Source: Prevotellaceae bacterium (GTDB lineage Bacteria; Bacteroidota; Bacteroidia; Bacteroidales; UBA932). From it: a stretch of DNA of 37,976 bases. The translations under genes and the position numbers were made by a program. Where the stretch lies: positions 1 to 37,976 of the forward strand of contig JAITKF010000098.1 in assembly GCA_031278545.1 (NCBI GenBank), in the 5' to 3' direction. The notes beneath the pieces were generated by a model. That model searched no databases. It was not told where the DNA came from and saw nothing but the letters and a program-made list of their open reading frames with translations. Below are positions 25,201-32,996 of the stretch, piece after piece (position 1 is the first letter of the stretch; each line of letters opens with the position of its first letter).

Positions 25201-26290
25201 CGTCGTCTTTCGTGCCGATCCAGAGCGTATTGTTTTTGTCTATCAACAACGCCCGCACCGGTTTCTGAATGTGAAAAGGCAAATCGGTAAATGTTATGGA
25301 ACGGAAGGAAAACGCATCGTTTGAATACATATAGACGCCTTGTCCGTCCGTACCGATCCATACAATATCCTGCCCTTCGTCCCGGCATAGCGAGAATACG
25401 CCGCAATAAATATCAATGCGCTCCGTGCGGTATTTAAGTTCGGTTTCAGGGGTGTGTTTCAGGCGGATTAAACCGTTGGTCTTGAAGGCTATAAGGTAGT
25501 CGTCGCCATCGCGGATAATGGTCGAGATAATGCCGTTGTCCCGAATCTCATAGCGGAGGTTTTTGATGAGGTTTTTCTTTTGTGTCAGCACATTCAATTC
25601 ATACAACAGATACCGTTTATCAATTAAGTAGACCCGTTCTTTCTCATGAAACACGTAGAGGAAGTCGGCATCGTGCTCCGGCGCCGGTACGATTTTCAGG
25701 TGCGGGATCGCCATATCGGTAAAGGAAACAGCGGCATGAATCGTTTTCCCGTTGTCCGAAAGAATCCATATCGTATTGTTGGGGTCGATGAAAAACGCCT
25801 GTATGTTATCATTATAGATGCCGGGAAACGATACGGGTATAAATTCCTTGCGCTCTTTATTATAATAGTGTATAAAATGGTCTTCGCGAATGGCAAATAC
25901 TTCGTTCTGCACGGTTTTTGCCCAGTGATACTTTCCTTGAAATTCGTTGTGATACTCGATGGTTCGTTTTTTCTTGTCCAGCCGGTTAAAACCATGATTG
26001 GTGGCAATCCACAGGATGTTGTCCTCCGCGCCCATAATGCCCTCTATCAGGTTTCCCGATAAACTGTTCGGGTTATTTGTCGTTGGTTTATAGACTTGAA
26101 TATGAAGGCCGTCGTACATATTTAGTCCGTCGCAGGAGCCGAACCACATAAAGCGTTCCTTGTCTTGATAGATGGATAAAATAGCGCTATTCGACAGACC
26201 TTCCTTGCTGGATAGTTGTCGTAAATTATGCGAAAACAGGCTGCCGAAGCATAATAGCAAGCTTGTCAATAAAACTGTTTTTCGTAGCAT
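22244..26290 (-). CDS. Hybrid two-component system sensor/regulator of the PUL (HTCS)
   Basis: A 1348-residue single-protein two-component system of the type that controls Bacteroidetes PULs. Order: signal peptide (1-20), periplasmic two-component propeller repeats (about 25-690, with recurring IWIGTxxxGLxxxxx-type strands), a Y_Y_Y domain (about 695-755, YRYAYNLENFNDQW), one transmembrane helix (about 770-795), HisKA with phospho-His839 in THELCTPLT, HATPase (LLSNAFKYTP, GLGLAICHNMVKLL), a receiver domain (about 1097-1210, Asp1144 in SDIMMPQLDG, Lys1196 in TKPFN) and a C-terminal AraC-type DNA-binding domain (LASQLGMSARHLYRRMKK, then MYKAGYINRGSFYRAF). The H-box has Cys where Arg is usual. 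It points away from susC across a 700-base control region and should activate it upon binding a released oligosaccharide. Confidence 0.95.
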   Translation of the reverse strand: MLRKTVLLTSLLLCFGSLFSHNLRQLSSKEGLSNSAILSIYQDKERFMWFGSCDGLNMYDGLHIQVYKPTTNNPNSLSGNLIEGIMGAEDNILWIATNHGFNRLDKKKRTIEYHNEFQGKYHWAKTVQNEVFAIREDHFIHYYNKERKEFIPVSFPGIYNDNIQAFFIDPNNTIWILSDNGKTIHAAVSFTDMAIPHLKIVPAPEHDADFLYVFHEKERVYLIDKRYLLYELNVLTQKKNLIKNLRYEIRDNGIISTIIRDGDDYLIAFKTNGLIRLKHTPETELKYRTERIDIYCGVFSLCRDEGQDIVWIGTDGQGVYMYSNDAFSFRSITFTDLPFHIQKPVRALLIDKNNTLWIGTKDDGILTIDDFQINGNINTKKIDHYTTNNSALTNNTIYAFANSRRNLIWIGGDGPGLNYYSYKEKRIKPMSSRSDEEIVYVHSICEVNDTTLWVATVGSGILKVIVDGSYDVPYIKTVKRFMFIKDEISYNYFFSALQENDSLLWFGNRGYGVQRLDVRTETFTQIRFSKKDIETINDILSGQKDRKGNIWFGTSFGITRLLHYDKDTVVYENYNEIEGLPNNTIHGILEDHNGHLWLSTNNGIVQFDVETKKFRIYNHKNGLDVIEFSDGAYFRDERTGILLFGGTNGFLSITQDVFEGREFTPPIYFTGLKIYENEYNIVDFMRQTKNGEYLELPYEQNFFSISFIAPDYINGQHYRYAYNLENFNDQWFDKGFSNVVTFTKVPPGEYILHIKYDNGITTSSQNDYSLKIVILPPWYKTIWAYLAYTLLCAAILYGSLLLVRASYKNKRTSMIEKMNQQQKEEIYESKLRFFTNITHELCTPLTLIYGPCARIVSYAGTDTFVRKYATLILKNAERLNSLIQELIEFRRIETGHKFCLIEPLAITELARNIAESFIDLAETRNIDYQIHIDEPVEWNSDKGCITKILTNLLSNAFKYTPDNGKIEVIVNRKDETLQMLVSNTGKGIKEKDIPLIFDRYTVLENFERQTRKGLSSRNGLGLAICHNMVKLLNGEISVHSDPDTLTEFKVLLPYQEPNLPGKREMHSEEVLLLQNFGNNKTVIETKDYKFIKSRSTILVIDDDPEMLWFVSEIFKEHYNVIPVADPTTVAETLERIQPQLIISDIMMPQLDGITLLKQMKANKRTGHIPFIFLSAKNTPEEQVEGIEAGAEMYITKPFNVDYLKSVADRLLQRQDDLKDYYNSAISSFELSGGKYIHKDERSFLDKAIKIMDVNITDPNFSTDRLASQLGMSARHLYRRMKKIINQTPADLIKEYRLSIVKKLLITTQLSIDEIMYKAGYINRGSFYRAFAQKFGTTPKNYRKKQASE

Positions 26291-26317
26291 GTGCAGATGA
26301 TTTATACGTTAAGGAAA

Positions 26318-26348
26318 CAAAAGTATGGTATTTTTGGCAATTTACAAA
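26318..26348 (-). promoter_or_regulatory. Promoter of the hybrid sensor gene
   Basis: On the minus strand TTTG (26345-26348) and TACTTTTG (26318-26325) lie 19 bases apart, a full match to the Bacteroidetes -33/-7 promoter. The -7 element is 27 bases before the ATG. Confidence 0.8.
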
Positions 26349-26452
26349 CGTCGGAGAGGCAATTTTTCGCCAAAAAGACATAAATTTTGCGACATGTCGC
26401 AATGTTGTACACTCGTGTCCGAAAATCGTACTAATTTTCTTTTTTCTTTTGA

Positions 26453-26460
26453 TACTTTTG
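26453..26460 (+). promoter_or_regulatory. Candidate -7 element in the PUL control region
   Basis: TACTTTTG fits the -7 consensus but has no TTTG at the ideal upstream spacing. Transcription from it would pass through both palindromes before susC, more than 500 bases away. It could also serve a small RNA. Confidence 0.35.
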
Positions 26461-26545
26461 CAAACAGTAAAGGAATCGTTATAGTTTTTTTAAATTTGCA
26501 CGATAATTTTATTATATATGAACAACTAGATAATGTCCCTTGTCC

Positions 26546-26572
26546 TTTGATTAACTTTTATAGTTAATCAAA
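26546..26572. repeat. 27-bp palindromic site 1
   Basis: Arms TTTGATTAAC and GTTAATCAAA flank a 7-base centre TTTTATA. The whole site is the exact reverse complement of 26889-26915. It may be an operator or one end of a miniature element. Confidence 0.85.
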
Positions 26573-26698
26573 AAACCGTTTCCCTTTATTATCGTTTGAC
26601 TTTCCGTTCATTACAGTGTCCTTTCTTATAAAATCTCCGCGCGTTATTGCTGTTCTTTTCATTTTATAACACTTTTAAGTTCTTACAATTATCACTTC

Positions 26699-26706
26699 TA
26701 CTTTTG
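26699..26706 (+). promoter_or_regulatory. Candidate -7 element upstream of susC
   Basis: TACTTTTG fits TAnnTTTG, 284 bases before the susC ATG, between the two palindromes. No clear -33 element is seen, as is common for promoters that need an activator. Confidence 0.4.
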
Positions 26707-26888
26707 TAAAGACGACCCTTTATTCATTCACCAATTCATCCCCTCATTTTTTAGTATTAAACGCTTGTTTTTATTATTCTTATACTCATCAAAACACCTT
26801 GTTCTCTACAAAAATTCATTCCCAAATTCGTCTCCAGACACTGTCCAGAACTATATTATTCATTATGAATCAGTGCTTTGCAGTTGCT

Positions 26889-26915
26889 TTTGATTAACTA
26901 TAAAAGTTAATCAAA
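26889..26915. repeat. 27-bp palindromic site 2 (inverted copy of site 1)
   Basis: Arms TTTGATTAAC and GTTAATCAAA with the centre TATAAAA. One more T/A pair extends the arms outward (26888 and 26916). It matches the reverse complement of site 1 at all 27 positions, 316 bases away. Confidence 0.85.
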
Positions 26916-26990
26916 AGGGATGGGTATATATAATATAACAAAATATATGAATACTAACTTTTTTAATCAACAACTAATTACTAAACATGT

Positions 26991-29900
26991 ATGAATTTTA
27001 AGCAATTGAGAAACATCATTGTAGTTGGCTCGTTACTATTGTGTGCCGCGGGCTTTTCCGGCCCGGCGGCGTATGCACAGGCAGCCAACAGTGCGGACCC
27101 TGCAGAGCGTATTACTGTTACGGGAGTCGTCCGATTGAACGGAGAACCGTTGATCGGCGCGACTATCCGAATACAGGGCACCTCGCGCGGCGTTCAGACA
27201 GGACTCGACGGCGACTATTCTATTGAATGCGCCAGTAATGACATGCTGATATTCTCCTTTATCGGCTGCAAAACAGTCGAAGTTCCGGTAAACAACCGGA
27301 CGACGATTGACGTAGTAATGGAGAGTGATTCGCAATTATTAGAAGACGTGATTGTCATCGGCTATGGTACGACTACTCGCCGCCGTACGGTGGGCGCGGT
27401 CGACCAGGTGAAAGCAGAAGCGCTGGCCGACCGTTCCGTCGCTAATCTCACGCAGGCATTGCAGGGCACATCTCCCGGGGTGATTGTCCAGCAACGTAAT
27501 TTTGACCCGAACGACCAACGGCTGAATATTAATATTCGCGGTATCGGCACGATGAACAACAATACGCCGCTGATAGTCATTGATGGGTTAGTGTCGGATG
27601 ACGCCAGTTTTAACAAATTGAATCCAACCGATATCGAAAGCATATCGGTATTGAAAGATGCCAGCACCGCCGCCATCTACGGCTCGCGGGGCGCGAACGG
27701 CGTATTGCTGGTTACGACTAAGAAAGGACAGAAAAATCAAGCGCCGACCGTCGTCTTTAATATGATGGTAGGGATGCAAAGTCCTGAGTATTTATTTAAA
27801 AAAGTGGAAGGCTATCAAAATGCTACGCTAAAAAACATTGCGCTGGTCAACGCAGGCAAAGCGCCGGAGTTTACGGCTGCCCAAATTCGCGACCTCTACG
27901 AACACGGCAACGGGGAACAGTTCCAAAACACCATCCTGAAAAACGCCTTGCAGCAGAATTATAATGTAAGTGTTTCAGGCGGCAGCGAGCATAGTACCTA
28001 TATGATTTCCGCCGGATTCTACGACCAACAGAGTAATTATGTAGGCCCCAACTATGGCATTCAGCGTATTAACTTCCGCACCAACTTGACGACGGAATAT
28101 AAACGGTTGAAACTTTCGGCGCTGCTCGGCTATACGCACGAAAACAATACATCGACAACGACCGGTAATATTGCCGCCGACGTTACGCGCATCCCCTCTT
28201 ATTATTATTACAGGCAGCAAGACCCCGAAACCGGAAAATACTTAGTCAACGACATCCTGACACAGTTCACGGCATTGGGATTGCTCGAAAAAGGCGGCTC
28301 GAACCAGTACAAGAACGACTACATTAATATTAATACGTCGGCCGAGTTGCAAATCATAGACGGGTTAAAACTGAAAGGCGTATTGGGCGCCGATGTGTTC
28401 CGCGACCATCGCTATACCCGACGCCCGCAAGTGGAATTCTACAAGTATAACAACATCAACGGCGAACCTACGCTGGCCAATACCGACCAGGATACCGAAG
28501 ACTGGGATAAGCGAATGTACCTTATCAATATGCAACTTTACGCGGACTATGACAAGTATTTCGGCAAACACCACGTTACCGGCCTGATTGGCGCGTCGAA
28601 CGAATCGTTTACGTCGGAAGAAAACCAAATTAATATCCGGTACACCGACCCGCAACTGGGGATTCCGGGAACCGGCTCGGAAGTGGTTTTAGGAGGAGAT
28701 GCGAATGTAGTAACCCCCATGAAATCGGAACGAACCAGCCTGACGTCGGTCTTCGGGCGCGTAGGGTATGACTACGACGAACGGTATTTCGGCGAGGTGT
28801 CGGTGCGTTACGACGGTTCGTCGAAATTTGAAAAAGACTTGCGCTGGGGGTTCTTCCCGTCGGCATCCGCCGGATGGCGCATTTCGCAGGAGGAGTTTAT
28901 GAGTAGCTACCGCGAAAAAGTCGGCGACCTCAAATTGCGCGTGTCATACGGGACGCTCGGTAATCAACGCATCGGTTCATACGAGTATCTGACGACCTAC
29001 GAAGTGTATGCCAACACCTATGCCTTCAATAATGTGATGGTGGCCGGCACGGGCTTTCAGGTCGGCTCTGAAGACCTGCAATGGGAAGTGTCGAGAACGC
29101 TGAATGCCGGTATCGACGCGACGTTCTTCAATGACCGTCTGATGCTGGGGTTCGATGTGTTTAACAAAAATACCGACCATATCTTAGTATCGCCACTCGT
29201 GCCGCTCATTTACGGGACAACGCCGAAAAACTACAACGCCGGCGAGATGCGTACCCAAGGCTGGGAAATTACCGTCGGGCTGAATGCGAGAACCGGCGAC
29301 TTCCGCCATAACCTGAATCTTAGCATGGGTGATTCGTGGAATGAAGTGCTGCATTTCGAGGGATTCGAGTCAATCAATACCCATGAAGAAATATGGCAAA
29401 TTACCCGCGAAGGACTACCGCTGCGTTCGTACTACGGATATAAGAGCGATGGCATTTTCCAGTCGCAGGAAGAAATTGACGGCTGGGCTAAACGTCCGGG
29501 CGTAGAGTTCCAGATAGGCGACTTGAAAATACTCGACCGCAACGGCGACAAGGTAATCGACGATAACGATTGGTACTACCTCGGCAATGCCTTCCCGCGT
29601 TATACTTTTGGCGTAAACTACAATCTGGAATGGAAAGGGCTTGACTTTTCCGTTTTCCTGCAAGGCGTGCTGCAACGCGACATGATGGTGCGCGGCGAAT
29701 TGGTCGAACCCTTCCATGAAGGATATGGATATACCATGTATGAGCACATGCTGGATTATTGGACACCAACCAATACCGATGCCCGTTATCCGCGATTAGC
29801 CACCGGTAATACACTCAACTATGGAAAAGGCTACGGCTCTGACCTCTTTATTTTCGATGGCGCGTATATGCGGGTGAAAAATATTATGCTGGGCTACACG

Positions 29901-30107
29901 CTGCCCGAAAGCCTCTCCCAAAAGATTGGGTTGAAAAAGGCGCGGCTCTATATCAATGCCCAAAATTTATTTACATTCAGTAATATTTCATTCCTCGACC
30001 CCGAATCGTCACCCTACGATAACAACATGAATAGCGGCGGCGCCGACAGCGGTCGGAATTACCCGATACTGAGATACTACGGAATGGGTTTAGACATCAC
30101 ATTTTAA
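26991..30107 (+). CDS. SusC/RagA-type TonB-dependent outer-membrane transporter
   Basis: A 1038-residue outer-membrane beta-barrel that imports oligosaccharides with TonB energy, paired with the SusD lipoprotein next to it. A signal peptide ends near Ala29 (AYAQ). A carboxypeptidase-regulatory-like domain follows (about 41-120, GEPLIGATIRIQGTSRG), then the SusC-specific region DVIVIGYGTTTRRR and the plug domain with NIRGIGTMNNNTPLIVIDG and AIYGSRGANGVLLVTTK. The rest is barrel strands, ending YYGMGLDITF with the terminal aromatic residue used for assembly. There is no anti-sigma-interacting N-terminal extension, in keeping with HTCS rather than ECF/anti-sigma control. The gene leads a run of five closely spaced genes. 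Confidence 0.97.
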   Translation: MNFKQLRNIIVVGSLLLCAAGFSGPAAYAQAANSADPAERITVTGVVRLNGEPLIGATIRIQGTSRGVQTGLDGDYSIECASNDMLIFSFIGCKTVEVPVNNRTTIDVVMESDSQLLEDVIVIGYGTTTRRRTVGAVDQVKAEALADRSVANLTQALQGTSPGVIVQQRNFDPNDQRLNINIRGIGTMNNNTPLIVIDGLVSDDASFNKLNPTDIESISVLKDASTAAIYGSRGANGVLLVTTKKGQKNQAPTVVFNMMVGMQSPEYLFKKVEGYQNATLKNIALVNAGKAPEFTAAQIRDLYEHGNGEQFQNTILKNALQQNYNVSVSGGSEHSTYMISAGFYDQQSNYVGPNYGIQRINFRTNLTTEYKRLKLSALLGYTHENNTSTTTGNIAADVTRIPSYYYYRQQDPETGKYLVNDILTQFTALGLLEKGGSNQYKNDYININTSAELQIIDGLKLKGVLGADVFRDHRYTRRPQVEFYKYNNINGEPTLANTDQDTEDWDKRMYLINMQLYADYDKYFGKHHVTGLIGASNESFTSEENQINIRYTDPQLGIPGTGSEVVLGGDANVVTPMKSERTSLTSVFGRVGYDYDERYFGEVSVRYDGSSKFEKDLRWGFFPSASAGWRISQEEFMSSYREKVGDLKLRVSYGTLGNQRIGSYEYLTTYEVYANTYAFNNVMVAGTGFQVGSEDLQWEVSRTLNAGIDATFFNDRLMLGFDVFNKNTDHILVSPLVPLIYGTTPKNYNAGEMRTQGWEITVGLNARTGDFRHNLNLSMGDSWNEVLHFEGFESINTHEEIWQITREGLPLRSYYGYKSDGIFQSQEEIDGWAKRPGVEFQIGDLKILDRNGDKVIDDNDWYYLGNAFPRYTFGVNYNLEWKGLDFSVFLQGVLQRDMMVRGELVEPFHEGYGYTMYEHMLDYWTPTNTDARYPRLATGNTLNYGKGYGSDLFIFDGAYMRVKNIMLGYTLPESLSQKIGLKKARLYINAQNLFTFSNISFLDPESSPYDNNMNSGGADSGRNYPILRYYGMGLDITF

Positions 30108-30111
30108 TTAC

Positions 30112-30117
30112 AGGAGG
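30112..30117 (+). promoter_or_regulatory. Shine-Dalgarno site of the susD-like gene
   Basis: AGGAGG lies 8 bases before the ATG at 30126. A full Shine-Dalgarno is rare in this window and generally weakly used in Bacteroidetes. It sits in the 18-base gap after susC. Confidence 0.6.
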
Positions 30118-30125
30118 ATACTACG

Positions 30126-31814
30126 ATGAAAAAAATAATACACACTCTCGTTTTGGCGTGTTTCCTGACTTGCTTTATGGCTTGTAATGATTTGGAACAG
30201 GCGCCTACCAACAAATTTACCGATGCGGAATACTGGACGTCCGCCGATAGGGCTATATTGGTAATGAACATGGCCTACAACCAAATGTATAATGCCGGCA
30301 AAATGTGGACGGACGAAGCCTTAAGTGACAATCTGATTGAAGTGCGAGGCAATCCGTCGACTACGATCATCCGCAAAGGACAGGCAAACCCGAGCACGAC
30401 GATTTTTAAGGACGAATGGCAGTGGCTCTTTGAAGGCATTAAAACGACGAACGTCTTTATGGCCAATGTCGATCTGGTGCCCAATCTTGACGCGACGGTA
30501 GCGACGCGCATGAAAGCCGAAATCCGGTTTATCCGCGCCTACCTATTCTTCCGTATGTCGAATTTCTATGGCGACATTCCGTTCTTCTTGGAAGATATTG
30601 ATGTGGCAGGTTCGAAAACCATCCGGCGGACGCCGCGCGCACAAGTGCTGGCGGCGTTACATACCGAACTGGACGAAGTCATTCCCGTACTTCCTAAAAA
30701 GGAAGAGTTGCCGGCCGCCGAACGCGGACGGATTACCAAAGCAGCAGCTATGATGTTGAAGATTCGCCTTTACCTGATGCAGGGCGACATGCCAAAAGTC
30801 GAGCAATATTGCGGAATGCTGATCAATAACCAGTCCGAATATGGCGCATACCGCTTGTTTACTACCGCTACCGAGCATTTTTCGGCCTACGAAAACCTGT
30901 TCGCGTCGGCGTATGAATACAACGACGAGGTGATTCTCGACTACACGTATGTTACACTGGATAAGATATGGCAGGATTTTATCGACATGGTGCCGCCGTC
31001 GGTTACCGGATATCGTGTAACGGGCAAAACGCCGACTCAATCATTGGTTGATTCCTATATTATGCTTACCAGCGGGTTGCCGGTCAGGGGGCCGAATACC
31101 AAACCGACACCCTACGACTCCGACCCGTCGTATAACGACAACCCGAATACGATGTACACCGGTCGCGACCCGCGTCTGGCCGCCACAGTCGTGTATCACG
31201 GCGCCACGTGGAAAGATAAAAACACCTCTGGCGCTTACGTCGAACAGACGATTAACATTACGCCCGGCTCCGGCGAGAATGCCTACGGTGGCGACGGCGG
31301 CGAAAATAGGACCCAAACGGGATACTATATCCGCAAGTGGTTCGATGTCGATCACGGGCTGGATCTTCGGATGCACAATAACATCATTATGATGCGCTAC
31401 GCCGATGTCCTGCTCATGTATGCCGAAGCCTGCGAACGCAACGGCACATTTACCGAAGACGTGTGGAACAAGACGATCCGCCCCATTCGCGAACGCGCCG
31501 GCTTTACGACTGCCGCCGTGCTCGATTATCCCGGAACGACTAACTTGCGTGAAATCATTCGCCGCGAACGCCGCTGCGAATTGGCGCTCGAAGGCCTGCG
31601 TTATTATGACCTCATCCGTTGGGGCAGCGACCCCGAAGGCACGTTCAATCTCCTCAACGGGACGGTTTACGGCGCTAAAATGGCCAATGCCCTGACCGAT
31701 TATATTCGGGTAGAAACTTTCAAATATACAGCAAACAGGGATGAATGGTGGTCGTTGCCGCAAGACGACATTAACAAAACGCCTACCCTGCTCCCCAATA
31801 ATCCAGGTTATTAA
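30126..31814 (+). CDS. SusD/RagB-type surface glycan-binding lipoprotein
   Basis: A 562-residue lipoprotein (lipobox FMAC, Cys20) that forms the lid of the SusC transporter and binds glycan at the cell surface. The N-terminal SusD-like region shows EYWTSADRAILVMNMAYNQM. TPR-type helices follow, with AEIRFIRAYLFFRMSNFYG and the RRTPRAQVLAAL stretch. The C-terminal SusD/RagB domain has MMRYADVLLMYAEACER, IRRERRCELALEGLRYYDLIRW and a close near TPTLLPNNPGY. The length fits the family. Gene order susC-susD with an 18-base gap is the hallmark of a PUL. Confidence 0.96.
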   Translation: MKKIIHTLVLACFLTCFMACNDLEQAPTNKFTDAEYWTSADRAILVMNMAYNQMYNAGKMWTDEALSDNLIEVRGNPSTTIIRKGQANPSTTIFKDEWQWLFEGIKTTNVFMANVDLVPNLDATVATRMKAEIRFIRAYLFFRMSNFYGDIPFFLEDIDVAGSKTIRRTPRAQVLAALHTELDEVIPVLPKKEELPAAERGRITKAAAMMLKIRLYLMQGDMPKVEQYCGMLINNQSEYGAYRLFTTATEHFSAYENLFASAYEYNDEVILDYTYVTLDKIWQDFIDMVPPSVTGYRVTGKTPTQSLVDSYIMLTSGLPVRGPNTKPTPYDSDPSYNDNPNTMYTGRDPRLAATVVYHGATWKDKNTSGAYVEQTINITPGSGENAYGGDGGENRTQTGYYIRKWFDVDHGLDLRMHNNIIMMRYADVLLMYAEACERNGTFTEDVWNKTIRPIRERAGFTTAAVLDYPGTTNLREIIRRERRCELALEGLRYYDLIRWGSDPEGTFNLLNGTVYGAKMANALTDYIRVETFKYTANRDEWWSLPQDDINKTPTLLPNNPGY

Positions 31815-31834
31815 CCTTTAAATGTAAAAAAGAC

Positions 31835-32974
31835 ATGAAAAAAATAGTGTGTTTATCAATGATTGTCATGTTCGCAGTCGCCATGACGGCCTGCACGGAG
31901 AACATGAATTATAAAGATGCGGAAGTACGACCGCCGGCAGGGATGTTGTTCCCGACGGATGGGTATTTCCTCGAATTGCAAAGCGGCTCGGACGCTACGA
32001 TGAATTTCTCGTGGTTACCCGGCGCCAGTGAAGATGGCTATCCGGTGCAATACGAAATCGTGTTTTTCGATAAAGCCTCCGGTGGTAGTGAGTTAGGACG
32101 TATCGACGCCGGTGTGAAAACACAAATAGCCGTCGCACATAAGGATCTCAACCGGATTGCCGGCGAAGCTGCCATCGAATCGGGCGGCACAGGCACGCTC
32201 TACTGGTCGGTCGTAGCCTCGCGCGGCCTGAACCAGTTGCTCTCGACCGTCACGCCGCGCAAGTTGGATATTAAACGCCTGCTCGGGTTCAACTTTATTC
32301 CCGAACGGCTGTACCTCATCGGCACGGGCACTGAGGCCGGCAACGACGCAGCCCTCGCGCTGCCTTTCCGCACGACAGGCGACGGCGAATACGAAATCTA
32401 CACCCGTTTCTCGGACGGTACATTTATGATTGTCGACGACCCCGCCGCCCCGGCTCATAGCTACGGCTTTCAGGGCGGACTGGCGACTGAAATCTCCGTC
32501 CCGGCTACCGTGCCCGGACAGGGAATCTACCGCGTCCGGTTAGACTTTAATGTGAAATCAGCATCCGTACAACTGATAAGCGCCGTAGGACACTGGCTCT
32601 GCTACAAATCGGAGCTTACACCGATGACCTACGAAGGACGCGGCGTATGGGTACTGCGAGACTATTACCTCGACGCCAATGATTATTGGGTGGCCGAACC
32701 TCCGGGTTCGCAGGACGACCGCTACCACTTCCGTGCCACCATTGCGGGTAATCCATGGCCATGGGAATGCTTGGGGCCTACCAATAGCGGCGAAGACGGC
32801 AAACCTGCATCGTTGGATGCCAAAGAGTATTTCTACATCAAAACCTATCCGTCTACCTCCGCCGACCAATGGGGGCCAAAATTCAAATACCATGGGTCAG
32901 TATGCGAAAAAACGGTAGATATTTATTTAGACATGGGCGCAACCAACGCGACTCACTGGTTCGTATTAAAATGA
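31835..32974 (+). CDS. SusE-like surface glycan-binding lipoprotein
   Basis: A 379-residue lipoprotein (lipobox MTAC, Cys20; the acidic residue after it in CTENM may favour surface export). The N-terminal part (about 30-150) is a SusE-type Ig-like domain: MLFPTDGYFLELQSG and TGTLYWSVVASRGL. Two carbohydrate-binding-type modules follow: RLYLIGTGTEAGND with GEYEIYTRF, and LTPMTYEGRGVWVLRDYYL with RYHFRATI. Aromatic residues are plentiful in the second module and could stack on sugar rings. The same module order occurs twice in the next gene. It sits 20 bases after susD. Confidence 0.85.
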   Translation: MKKIVCLSMIVMFAVAMTACTENMNYKDAEVRPPAGMLFPTDGYFLELQSGSDATMNFSWLPGASEDGYPVQYEIVFFDKASGGSELGRIDAGVKTQIAVAHKDLNRIAGEAAIESGGTGTLYWSVVASRGLNQLLSTVTPRKLDIKRLLGFNFIPERLYLIGTGTEAGNDAALALPFRTTGDGEYEIYTRFSDGTFMIVDDPAAPAHSYGFQGGLATEISVPATVPGQGIYRVRLDFNVKSASVQLISAVGHWLCYKSELTPMTYEGRGVWVLRDYYLDANDYWVAEPPGSQDDRYHFRATIAGNPWPWECLGPTNSGEDGKPASLDAKEYFYIKTYPSTSADQWGPKFKYHGSVCEKTVDIYLDMGATNATHWFVLK

Positions 32975-32996
32975 TTTATTTAAACATATAAGGAAT

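Larger units (their letters stand above)
26291..26990. promoter_or_regulatory. 700-bp control region between the hybrid sensor and susC
   Basis: No gene is supported here. It is AT-rich, and between about 26575 and 26880 the plus strand is visibly rich in T and C. It holds the sensor promoter (26318-26348), -7-like motifs on the plus strand at 26453-26460 and 26699-26706, and two 27-base palindromic sites in opposite orientation (26546-26572, 26889-26915). Just before susC is a very AT-rich stretch (26919-26990). Confidence 0.7.
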
